Source: Aegilops tauschii subsp. strangulata
Lineage: Eukaryota; Streptophyta; Magnoliopsida; Poales; Poaceae
Direction: 5' to 3'
Length of the DNA: 64,000 bases
NCBI RefSeq assembly: GCF_002575655.3
Contig: NC_053039.3
Coordinates: 378,673,633 to 378,737,632, forward strand
The notes beneath the pieces were generated by a model. That model was given only the letters and a program-made list of their open reading frames with translations, was not told the origin of the DNA and searched no databases. A program made the translations under genes and the position numbers. This document shows, piece after piece, positions 54,228 through 64,000 of the stretch (position 1 is the first letter of the stretch; each line of letters starts with the position of its first letter).

Positions 54228-55438
54228 CAATTCGGCCTCCGTCCTAGTCCCAGTCAAGCGGCGAAATTTGCGCCGCGTACATAATTACGCACTCAAGATA
54301 CCATGGGCATAGGCGGAGGCACGGACATGGCATGGCCCGCAATGCGGCTCAACCGCTACAGGACCTGTATACCTTTTAACATTTTCTTCCTTTCAGGCCC
54401 CTATTCTCTGAAGGCCCTCTCCGATCGTCTGATTATCGGACCCGTCACGGGAAGGAAACACCAAGGAAGCTAGAAGCTTTGACGTACAAGGGAATCCACA
54501 GGTGGTCTCTGATAACGATCGATATACCTGTTTTGCATACCCACACGCAGCTTGCCCTTGGATAGGACATGTCAAATAGTCCTATTTTTTACTTATTGCA
54601 CTACATGTATGCATATGCTTTGACGTATCATTTAAATAACAATGTACAACATTAGCTCATTATTGCATTCCATTATCTTTTCTTTTTCTTTTTTTCCCTT
54701 GTCTGCTTATTTACGACAAATTGCACCCGTACATTTTGATACGACCAGTGCGCCAGGGGCTTCGGTGTACCCCATAACATGGCATGAAAAGTCCGAACGC
54801 TTTCGATAGTGCGGCACCCCGAACTTATAGCATTATATGCATCAGCTCCGAATCATGTCTTGGGTCAATAGTTGGGTTTGCCCGGCTCCCATGTTTTGGT
54901 ACCTTAGGTTCCGCTATATCGGCTAAGGTAGCACTGGGAGAACTACTGCGATTCTGTCCCGGTTCTTCCGGACGAGCACCTCAGTAGAGAAAGCCGAAAA
55001 CTGACTGTCATGATGCGGCGAGAGCTGGTCGCTGTTCGAGAGGTCTCAAATCCTTAAAGATTTTTTCCGCTTCGGGCGAGGAGTCGGCCTTGTCCGATTT
55101 AGGCGTACATAGCGCCCCAAGTTCGGCCTTCCGAATACTAGGGGCTTCGCCAAAATTTAAAATTGTAGACTTCTATGGCTAAGTGAGAGTGATAAAGCTT
55201 TATAGTCTGATTGCCTGGTTCGTTGTGCTGAACACCTCCTTCGAAGGACCCAATATTGGGATAAAGAGTGATCAGGTTTATCCCGAACACCTCAGTACTA
55301 GTTACATGGGGGCAGAAGCCGACGACTCGCCAACTCTCAAATTTTATAAACGGCCGCACAGAAGGTAATATTTTAAATTAACAAGCGTTACATAGCGCAC
55401 ATGAACTCGTTTCATATTACAGGACCACATGAGTACAT
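54228..55438. other. E2 non-coding spacer in place of pol
   Basis: No RT, RNase H or integrase motif is found on either strand. A T/C-rich tract lies at 54676-54703. The 3' end of the antisense gene faces this spacer. Confidence 0.6.
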
Positions 55439-58400
55439 TCATTCAAATATTACATCCTTAGCACATTCCTCCGCCACAAGGCGGGCACCCTTCAGGACAC
55501 TATCATAATACTTTTTGGGGTGGCGATGCTCCTTGCCCTCCGGTGGCCCCTCCTTCACCAGCTTTTCAGCATCCATCTTTGCCCAGTGCACTTTTGCACG
55601 GGCAAAGGCCCTGCGTGCACCTTCAATACAGACGGACCGCTTTATGACTTCGAGCTGTGGACAGGCATTCACAAGCCGCTGTACTAGGCCAAAGTAGCTG
55701 CTAGGCAGGGGCTCACCAGGCCACATCCGAACTATGAGACCCTTCATGGCCAGTTCGGCTGCCTTGTGAAGCTCGATCAGTTGCTTCAACTGGTCGCTCA
55801 AGGGCATCGGATGTTCGGTCCCAGTATACTGGGACCAGAACAACTTCTCCGTCGAGCTCCCTTCCTCAGCCCGGTAGAACTCCGCGACATCCGACACACT
55901 TCTGGGTAGATCTGCGAACGCTCCTGGAGAGCTCCGAATTCGGGTAAGTAAAAGGAAAGTTTCCTTCACATGCTTGCTTTGCATAATGAATGCCTTACCC
56001 GCCGCTATCTTCTTGACCGCCTCAATTTCCTGGAGGGCCTTTTGAGCTTCGGCCTTGGCATTTTGTGCGTTCTCGAGGGCCTTCGCAAGCTCGGACCCTT
56101 GCGTCTTAGTGTCACGCTCCAAGGACTCGTACTTCTTGACAAAGTCCTGGACCTCTTGCTGCACCTCGCCGACTCGGGTCTGTTGCTTCTCGCACTCGGC
56201 GCGTTCCGTGGCCGCCTTGCCTTCGGCCTCGGACAACGCCTTCTTCAGGGCCGCCACTTCAGCCGAGGCCCCTATCAAAATTCATGATGATCCTATGATC
56301 TACAAACCACTTTCTCTTTATCAATAAACAAACGGGGTATTACTTACCGTTGTTCTCTTCGAGCTGCCTCTTGGTAAGGCCGAGCTCTTCCTTGGACCGC
56401 TCAAGGTCCCGCTTCAGTGCGGCGACCTCCGCCGTGCGAGCGGCCAGCAGCGAAGCCTGCTTATTCACATAGACATATTTTGATTAGACTCCTGTGATTG
56501 TTATTTGATCCTCTGTTCGGCCTTTCTTTGCGAACACCAAACAGAGCATCAGGGGCTACTGTCTATGCTATGACATTTTCTCATAATTTGATTACTTACC
56601 TCAAAGCCTTTTAGGAGGCTGGCACAGGCTTCAGTCAGTCCGCTTTTGGCGGACCGGACCTTCTCGATCACCGCACTCATGATAGTGCGGTGCTCTTCGT
56701 CAATGGAAGCGCCACGAAGCGCTTCCAGCAAATTGTCCGATGCCTCTGGATGGACAGAGGCCATTGGCACAGACGGATTGCCCCCCTTTGCGAGGGGTCG
56801 CCTGACAGAATCCAGAACCACTGGAGGTTCCGGCGCAGTATTCGGCTGGGGGCTAGACTTGCTGCCCCCAGCATTAGTGCCCATGGGAGTCTTGCCCCTC
56901 CCGCGCCCAGCGTCTGGAACGTCGCCGTGGGGCGCCTCCGGAACTATCTCCCCTTGGTCCAGTGCCCTTTGAGACAACACCTCGACGTCATTCGTAGGGC
57001 GGGGGGAGGAGGCGGTCGGGAGTGAATCGCTGTTCATATCCAACGGGCCCAAAGAATCATCCGAAGAGGATACGTCGATATGGGCTTTGGATGGACTGCA
57101 TGATCATGTTCGGCATGATAAGAAGCAATAAAATAAAACATACCAAGAATTATTATGGTATCCGGATACTCACGACTTCGCCAGGGGCTTGTCCCTGGGT
57201 AACCACTCCTCGTCGCTGAAAGCGGCCGTTGTGGAGCAGTCCGGAAGGAGAGTCCTTCCCTTCTTCGACCCTTCGGCCTCCCCAGATGGGGCGGCCTTCC
57301 TTTTCTTGTCTCCCCCGGCTGTGGGGGGAGAACTTTCCTCTTCCTCCTCCGCGTTCTCGTGGGAGGAGGGCGCCTCGGTGTTATCAAACGATGAGTCCGA
57401 TACGACCTTGCGCCGGAGACCTTTCCTGGTCCCCGTGGCCTTCTTCTTAGCCTTCTTCTCCGGCGCCTCATAGGGCGCCAGAACCAGCATCTCCGTTAAG
57501 AGAGCTCTTGCTGGATCTTTGGGTAGTGGGGCCGGACAATCGATCTGCTCCGCTGTCGCGACCCAGTCCTGTTAAATGGCATGGAGGCTTAGATCCCTCA
57601 CATGATTATACTGGGGATAGAAACATCTTATGAGATATAAGGAGCTTACCGGATTGGCATGGTGCTCCGCGCTGAGTCTGCGATCCTCGATAAGGGGAGG
57701 AGGTACCTCGGCGGACTTGAACAACACCTTCCAGATGTCTTGGTGCGTCGTGTCGAAGAGCTCTCGCAGCGTCTGGTGCTTAGCCGGGTCGAACTCCCAC
57801 AAATTGAATGCCCGTCTTTGACACAGGAGGATCCGGCGGAAGAGCATGACTTGGACCACGTTGACAAGCTTGATTTTCTTGCTTATCATGTTTTTGACGC
57901 ATTTCTGGAGTCCGGTCAGCTCCACCGATGAACCCCAGGATAGGACCTTCTCTTTCCAGGAGGTGAGCCGCATGGGGATGCCGGATCAAAATTCGGGGGC
58001 CACCACCCAGTTGGTGTCGCGCGGCTCGGTGATGTAGAACCACCACGATTGCCACCCCTTTACGGTCTCCACATAGGAGCCTTCAAGCCAGGTGACGTTG
58101 GGAATTTTGCCCACCATGGCGCCTCCGCACTCCGCTTGTTGGCCGACCACCACCTTCGGTTTAACATTGAAGGTCTTCAGCCACAGGCCGAAGTGGGGCT
58201 TGATGCGGAGGAAGGACTCGCACACGACGATAAACACCGAGATGTTGAGGATGAAATTGGGGGCCAGATCATGGAAGTCCAGCCCGTAGTAGAACATGAG
58301 CCTGCGGACAAATGGGTGGAGGGGAAACCCCAGTCCGCGGACGAAATGGGTAAGGAACTTGACCCTTTCGTGAGTCTCGGGGGTGGGGACGATTTGCCCC

Positions 58401-58513
58401 GCATCTGGGAGCCGGTGCGCGATATCTGCGGCCAGGTATCTGGTTTCCCGGAGCTTCGTAATGTTCTCCTTTGTAACGGAGGAGACCATCCACTTGCCTC
58501 CCGCTCCGGACAT
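55439..58513 (-). pseudogene. E2 antisense gene: Transposase_28-like, coiled-coil protein, 5 exons, one nonsense
   Basis: Predicted exons on the minus strand are 58513-57650, 57568-57174, 57095-56600, 56456-56348 and 56271-55439. All introns are GT-AG, 76-143 bases, phases 0,2,0,1. The joined frame is 2697 bases (898 codons plus stop) with one internal TGA (57986-57988, APEF*SGIP, probably from CGA). Residues 1-288 have the putative gypsy-type transposon domain (FLTHFVRGLGFPLHPFVRR, LMFYYGLDFHDLAPNFI, VETVKGWQSWWFYITEPRD). A Lys- and Glu-rich disordered part follows (KKAKKKATGTRKG, ENAEEEEESS). Then comes a coiled coil (LKRDLERSKEELGLTKRQLE ... ECEKQQTRVGEVQQEVQDF). The C-terminal region (GLIVRMWPGEPLPSSYFGLV, GARRAFARAKVHWAKMDAEK) aligns with that of E1. 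It runs opposite to gag. Function unknown. Confidence 0.8.
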
Positions 58514-58625
58514 GTTTGGAGTGGTTTTGCGGAGAAAATGCAAACTTGGGTGCTGGAGCTCGAGAGCGCGAGAGTGGATGGGCAGGGAAGAAGAAGGCGT
58601 GGGGAAAAAGGAGGAGTCCTTGTCC

Positions 58626-58635
58626 CTTTATAAGG
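58626..58635 (-). promoter_or_regulatory. TATA box of the E2 antisense gene
   Basis: The minus strand reads CGCCCTTATAAAGGGACAAG about 115 bases before the antisense ATG. The sequence differs from the E1 box but the position is equivalent. Confidence 0.55.
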
Positions 58636-59066
58636 GCGGTAGAAACTGTGCGCCTCCCCACTTGCCTGGTAAACTCGCTTATTCCCCAAGCGCCGTGATT
58701 GATAGCGCGGTTGGGTTACCCACACCCGTATTGATGAGAATCCCGTGATAAGGGGACACGATCTCTGCTTCGACAAGACGTGCCAAGAAAACCGCCTCGC
58801 AATTTGTGCATTAGCAGGTTGATAAAAAGGTTCGAATAATGACCGGGCCATGGCGTGATGTCATGTCATGAAAAGTTGTCAGCAGATTAGATTGGTGGAA
58901 ATATTATACTCTCTACGGTGGTATGTGGAATTTGTTTTGCAGAGCCGGACATGGTCCTTGTGTTCGAAATCTTCTATGGAGTATTCGGAGGAAGAACCCG
59001 CCTTGCAATGCCGAAGACAATCTGCGCGCCGGACTCATCGTCATTGAAGCCTGGTTCAGGGGCTAC

Positions 59067-59540
59067 TGAGGGAGTCCTGGATTAGGGGGTCCTCGGACAG
59101 CCGGACTATATGCTTTGGCCGAACAGTTGGACTATGAAGATACAAGATTGAAGACTTCGTCCCGTGTCCGGATGGGACTCTCCTTTGCGTGGAAGGCAAG
59201 CTTGACAATTCGGATATGTAGATCTCCTCCCTTGTAACCGACTCTGTATAACCCTAGCCCCCTCCGGTGTCTATATAAACCGGAGGGTTTAGTCCGTAGG
59301 ACAAGAAGAACAATCATAATCATAGGCTAGCTTCTAGGGTTTAGCCTCTACGATCTCGTGGTAGATCAACTCTTGTAATACTCATATCATCAAGATCAAT
59401 CAAGCAGGAAGTAGGGTATTACCTCCATCGAGAGGGCCCGAACCTGGGTAAACATTGTGTCCCCCGCCTCCTGTTACCATCCGCCTTAGACGCACAGTTC
59501 GGGACCCCCTACCCGAGATCCGCCGGTTTTGGCGCCGACA
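59067..59540 (+). repeat. E2 3' LTR
   Basis: 474 bases, TGAGGGAGTCCTGG to GGCGCCGACA. It is very similar to the 5' LTR, with scattered substitutions and one small gap near its start. Confidence 0.9.
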
Positions 59541-59545
59541 CATGT

Positions 59546-59663
59546 ATTCACACATGTACTAAGTTTCCGGTTAATACAATTCTAGAATGAATAATAAACA
59601 TTTATCATGAAATAAGGAAATAAATAATAACTTTATTATTGCCTCTAGGGCATATTTCCTTCA
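59546..59663 (-). repeat. Angela-type 5' LTR, remaining start
   Basis: The minus strand begins TGAAGGAAATATGCCCTAGA at 59663. These are the first 118 bases of the 5' LTR, separated from the rest by E2. The adjacent TCATC (59664-59668) is the Angela target duplication. Confidence 0.9.
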
Positions 59664-61727
59664 TCATCTTGCAGCATTAGAAGAGTACAGATTAGCATAA
59701 TATAAGTAGCAAGTATGTTGTAGTAACGCCCAGAGATCCTTTCTTGACTCCCTGCGAGAAAGCAATCCTGAAGCCATCATACCCATTTCATGCTCAGCAT
59801 CCAGTTCTAGTTGTATCGGTCGGGATACAACTCCGAGCGTCCGTTACCGTGGACACGGCTATTCGAATAGATTAAACTTCCCTGCAGGGGTGCACAAACT
59901 TACCCAACACGCTCGATTAACTCCGGCCGGGCACACCATCAGATCATACCCGACCTCGGCTGGTCGACACACTGTAGTCCTACCTAGGCTCAATAGAGAG
60001 GCCAACACGCCAGTCTACATCCTAAGCGCGCAGGGGTCTTGGGCCCATCTCCCTTTGCACTCCTGCACATTGCATGGACGACCGGGATTAGTCCTGGCTA
60101 CCTCCTTATACAAGGCAGGTGCTTACCCGGGCCACCCGGGCGCGTGTTGCTCAATCGCCGACGTCCGAAGAGCTTTCGAAGAAACGTACGACACAGAGTG
60201 TCCATACCTATTCCCGTGCGGTGGTGAGTGCGAAAAGGCCAGAGGACTACTAGGATCACATATCCAAATCGTTAATGTCTTGGGAGCGCACGGTAACGAT
60301 CAATGATCCACGATATGTGGTCCCGTTGCCCCGTATCACGGACTTACGGGAAGGGTTAAGAATGCCCGGCCGTGCCGCGTAGAAATCTCGCGGGTACCCT
60401 CCAGGTCAACCTGACTCCACATCACTCGACATTTCTCTCGCGGGTACCCCTCAGGACGACCCGACTTCAACATGGTTCTAGGGTAAAGTCAAAGTAACCG
60501 TCTCGATGGATTCCTCTTGATGTAACCGTCACGGTGAACTAAGGAGGAATCACCCTCAGGGTTTCACTCTTGATGTGTTACACGACAGAGTCATTATCGG
60601 GAGTGGTGAAGGAGGAATCACCCTCTATGGACCACGACCGATTAACTACACTACAGAGATCTCATCAGAAGTGCTATACGAGGTATCACCCTCGGCACTC
60701 GATAGTAACCCTGCGGTGTCGTACAACTAAGGGAGTGTGATGTGATGTGTCGGGCTCTGGACATCGATCATGTTGATCGAGTCATCAGACATAAAGCGGG
60801 GCAATAGGGACAAGGTGAGGGGTCACTGGTGGATGACTAACCAACCTATACTAAGCATATAGGATAAGCAGGTAGGTAACAATAGCAGGTTACAAGATCA
60901 GACTATGCATCAGAATAGGATCATACAAAAGCAGTAGCAATTCTAATGTAAGCATAAGAGAGAAGGCAATGGGTGATATCGGAATGATCAAGGGGGTTTG
61001 CTTGCCTGGTTGCTCTACAGACAGATACAGAGCCTCGATGGTGAAGTAGTCGATCAACGGATCAACCGCGGTCTCGGGGTCTACTGGAGAAGAAGGAGGG
61101 GGAAGAAACAATAAATAACAGGCATACAAATGCAACAGAAAGCAAGACATGATAGCAGGATATGCTAGGGGTGACCTAACGCAGTGCTAAGTGTTAATGG
61201 TGGAGCGGGAAAATATCCGAAAATATTTTCCCGGCTCCAGGCATTTATCGGTCAGACGACCCGAAGGGGAAGGTTCCATGTTTGCTATGTTAGAGGCATA
61301 TGATAGGTATGTGGATGGCGTATTCGGATTCGTCTAATTTTTCTGATCATTTTTCATATATAAATTATTGTCATCTGAGTTATGGTTTATTTTCTATGAA
61401 TTTTCAAAGTTATTCTAATATTCTGGAATTTCTTATAATTCGAATTTAAAAGGCGGAATTGCTATGGGTACCCAGGGATTTCCTAGCCTAGTGTATGACA
61501 GTGGAGTCAGGGGGTTTGGTTGACTGTTGACTAGGTCAAAGATTGACCAGTCAACAGGGTCAGTGGACCCACATGTCAGTGTAACATGTGATAAAATTAT
61601 TTAGTTAAATAATTTACCTAGTGGGGCCACATGTAATAGACTCAAAGTGGGGGGCTAGTACTAAAGAGGGATTAGTCCCTAATTGATTTTGGGCCGGCCT
61701 AGTGGCACAGCCAGCCGTGAGGTTTGT

Positions 61728-61767
<40 letters not shown>

Positions 61768-61810
61768 CATGGCCACGGCCATGGCCATTTGTAGCGGCTA
61801 GAGCAGCTAC
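59664..61810. repeat. Unclassified LTR-like repeat, right part
   Basis: Continuation of the repeat at 27426-27990 after the Angela insertion. It has no protein motif. Internal words such as CTCGCGGGTACCC and GAGGAATCACCCTC recur two to three times (60388-60665). The 138-residue ORF at 59890-60306 has no recognisable features. The repeat reaches a (CA)19 tract and gives way to a MITE. Confidence 0.45.
61729..61766 (+). repeat. (CA)19 microsatellite
   Basis: An uninterrupted CA dinucleotide run, likely length-polymorphic. Confidence 0.97.
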
Positions 61811-61813
61811 TAA

Positions 61814-62272
61814 GGGCCCGTTCTGAAGTCCTCCAGCTCCAACCTTCTAAAACTTCCCAAGTGAAATTGTATTGAATGGTTCAAGCCTAAGAAACTGAAT
61901 TCCTGAAGCTGGGAATTCCCTACGTGTAAAAAGGAGAAGCAGCCGCTGCCCAGCTTCACAATACTAAAGATTTGGAGTTGTATGTATTTACATCAAAACT
62001 GCCACCTCCAAAGAAAACGGTTCGAGTCATGTCCTCTATCTCCAGCGAATATGTACGATCTTCTCCTATTCCCTCAACATGGGCTGGTTTCAGCTGGCCC
62101 AAAGTGCTTCTGAACGGGCCAGAGAACCCCAGCTCAGCTGCTAGCCCATCACGCGCTGGGAGAAGCTGTCGTTAGAGCCAAACGCTCGCCTGTCGCCATG
62201 AGGACTGGGAAGCCAACTAGAGAAGCTAGATTTGCAAATTTGAAGAAGTGTGGAGAGTTCCTGAACAGGCCC
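61814..62272. mobile_element. Tourist/PIF-Harbinger-like MITE, 459 bases
   Basis: The ends are GGGCCCGTTCTGAA and, inverted, GGGCCTGTTCAGGAA. Both flanks are TAA (61811-61813, 62273-62275), the TWA-type duplication of PIF/Harbinger. There is no transposase. Confidence 0.8.
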
Positions 62273-62317
62273 TAAGTAGCGGCAATAGGAGGTAGTAGCA
62301 GTGGCAAGCAAGCAGTA

Positions 62318-63749
62318 TGATACGTCTCCAACGTATCTATATTTTTTGATTATTCCATGCTATTATATTATCCATCTTGGATGTTTTATATGCATTAATA
62401 TGCTATTTTATATCATTTTTATATGCATTAATAGTGATAGTTGCTGTTTTTTCCTTGTTTTTGTCTTTTACAGAAAATCAATACTAGACGGAGTCCAAAT
62501 GGAACGAAACTTTTTGAGGATTTTTTGTGGACCAGAAGACAACCACGAAGCTTTGGGAGGAGGACAAAGGAGCCACGAGAGGGCCACAAGCCCTAGAGGC
62601 ACGCCCTAGGGGGGCGCGCCCCCAGGCTTGTGGGCCCCTCAGGACTTCCCAACCCTAATCTCAGCTCCATAAATACCCAAATATTCCCCATACACCAGAG
62701 GACACACCAAAAAAACTTTTCCGCCGCCGCAAGCTTCTGTTCTCGTGAGATCCCATCTTGGGGCCTTTTCCAGCACTCTGCCGGAGGGGGATTCGATCAT
62801 GGAGGGCCTCTACACCAACCTTGGTGCCCTTCCGATGATGTGTGAGTAGTTTACCACAGACCTACGGGTCCATAGCTAGTAGCTAGATGGCTTCTTCTCT
62901 CTCTTGATCTTCAATACAATGTTCTCCTCGATGTTCTTGGAGATCTATTCGATGTAATCTTTTTCTGTGGTGTGTTTGTTGAGATCCGATGAATTGTGGA
63001 TTTATGATCAGATTATCTATGAATATTATTTTCTTCTTCTGTGAACTCTTTTATGCATGATTAAGATAGTTTTGTATTTCTCTCCGATCTATTGATTTGG
63101 TTTGGCCAACTGGATTGATCTATCTTGCAATGGAAGAGGTGCTTTGTGATGGGTTTAATCTTGCGGTGTCCTCACCCAGTGACAGTAGGAGTAGCGAGGC
63201 ACGTATTTGTATTGTTTCCATTAAGGATAAAAAGATAATTTTTTACCATATTGCTTGGATCTATCCCTCTACATCATGTCATCTTGCTTAAGGTGTTACT
63301 CCGCTCTTGTTAACTTAATACACTAGATGCATGCTGGATAGCGGTCGATGTGTGGAGTAATAGTAGTAGATGCAGGCAGGAGTTGGTGTACTTGTCACGG
63401 ACGTGATGCCTATATTCATGATCATTCCTTAGATATTGTCATAACTATGCGCTTTTCTATCAATTGTTCAACAGTAACTTGTTTACCCATTGTATGTTTC
63501 TTTCAAGAAAGAAGCCTCTAGTGAAACCTATGGCCCCCGGGTCTATTTTTATCATATTATTTTCAGATCTATAAAACCAAAAACCCAAAAATACCTTGCT
63601 GCAATTTATTTATATTTACTTTATTTTACACTTTTACTTATCTTTTATATCAATCTCTATCAGATCTCGCCCTTGCTAGTGACCGTGAAGGGATTGACAA
63701 CCCCTTTTTCGTGTTGTGTGCAAGAGTTGTTAGTTTGTGCAGGTGCATC
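62318..63749 (+). repeat. Athila-lineage LTR, interrupted
   Basis: Starts TGATACGTCTCCAACGTATC and follows the LTR at 5680-7260 (opposite strand) along its length. It is interrupted at 63749 by a CACTA element, near the point GTGCAGGTGCAT that precedes the last 140 bases in the other copy. Confidence 0.85.
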
Positions 63750-64000
63750 CACTACTAGGGAAAACCCTAGCAGTAGCGCGGGAATAATGCCTATCAGTAG
63801 CGCTGGTTACGGCGCTACTAGTAAGGCGCTACAGCTAAAGGTTAGCAGTAGCGTCTGTTGACCAACGCTACTGCTATATCGACTTAGTAGTAGCGCTTTC
63901 ACTAAAGAGCGCTACTGGTAATTACTAGTAGCACTTCTCTCAGCCCGCGCTACTACTATTATTCCGTATTTCACTTTTATTTCATGTTGTATTAATACAC
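63750..64000 (+). mobile_element. CACTA (En/Spm) transposon, left end
   Basis: Begins CACTACTAGGGAAAACCCTA, a CACTA terminal repeat, and continues with many direct and inverted copies of AGTAGCGC/GCGCTACT. This subterminal-repeat array is typical of the superfamily, where the transposase binds. The rest lies beyond the window. Confidence 0.88.

Larger units (their letters stand above)
50405..59540 (+). mobile_element. E2: Gypsy element with gag-protease, no RT/integrase, and an antisense gene
   Basis: LTRs are at 50405-50875 and 59067-59540. The target duplication CATGT (50400-50404, 59541-59545) is perfect. The element is 9,136 bases. On the plus strand there is gag and protease only. No RT, RNase H or integrase motif appears between 54228 and 59066. 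Instead the minus strand holds a 5-exon gene homologous to the E1 antisense gene. The element must rely on another element for reverse transcription and integration. It is inserted in the Angela-type 5' LTR. Confidence 0.9.
27991..59663 (-). mobile_element. BARE/WIS/Angela-type Copia element hosting two Gypsy insertions
   Basis: The minus-strand order is split 5' LTR (59663-59546 and 50404-48785), primer site (48784), leader, gag (47519-46500), protease to integrase, RT and RNase H (32317-29900), polypurine tract and 3' LTR (29703-27991). The target duplication is TCATC (27986-27990, 59664-59668). E1 is inserted between the gag-protease and integrase parts; E2 is inserted in the 5' LTR. Without them the element is about 8.5 kb, the usual size of this family. 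Confidence 0.9.

Noticed and set aside
59890..60306. 138-residue plus-strand ORF
   Set aside because: It lies in the non-coding repeat interrupted by the Angela-type element; no motif and no conserved start context.

Overview
This is plant nuclear DNA from a Triticeae grass (wheat, barley, Aegilops or rye group). The evidence is the BARE/WIS/Angela-type Copia LTRs, Athila-lineage Gypsy LTRs with a tRNA-Asp primer site, Stowaway MITEs, a CACTA end, and GT-AG introns in two cellular genes. I cannot tell the species or subgenome. I see no prokaryotic genes, CRISPR arrays, rRNA or tRNA genes.

Layout. Positions 1-8125 are a five-level nest of retrotransposons: a Tat-like Gypsy 3' end, inside an Angela-type LTR, inside an Athila-type gag, whose LTR abuts another Gypsy LTR fragment that interrupts a reverse transcriptase fragment. 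Positions 8.5-17.6 kb are the gene island. It holds a 4-exon plus-strand gene for a 229-residue coiled-coil protein (MPB2C-like, 9510-11702) and a minus-strand gene for a 602-residue RRM protein resembling CPSF6/CFIm68 (15680-17488). Positions 17.8-25.6 kb are a minus-strand LINE. Its RNase H domain is split by a 1.3-kb hAT-like element that carries a DUF868 gene fragment. A Stowaway MITE (25.6 kb) and a relic LINE endonuclease (26.6-27.4 kb) follow.

Positions 27.4-61.8 kb are one nest. An unclassified LTR-like repeat was hit by a minus-strand Angela-type Copia element (27991-59663, TSD TCATC). That element was hit twice: by a minus-strand Tat-lineage Gypsy (32323-46299, TSD ATATT, here E1) and by a plus-strand Gypsy lacking RT and integrase (50405-59540, TSD CATGT, here E2). 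The right end has a (CA)19 tract, a Tourist-like MITE, an Athila-type LTR and the start of a CACTA transposon.

The most interesting signal is a pair of spliced genes lying antisense to gag(-pol) inside E1 and E2. Each has its own TATA box. Each starts with a domain I recognise as the 'putative gypsy type transposon' family (Transposase_28), continues with a disordered part and a coiled coil, and ends with a shared C-terminal region. In both, the predicted exons join in frame across every intron (E1: 6 exons, 1059 codons plus stop; E2: 5 exons, 898 codons plus stop), with exactly one nonsense codon each. The E1 sense polyprotein has at least four nonsense codons, and E2 has lost pol altogether. 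A third, fragmentary copy with the same TATA box is at 1-400.
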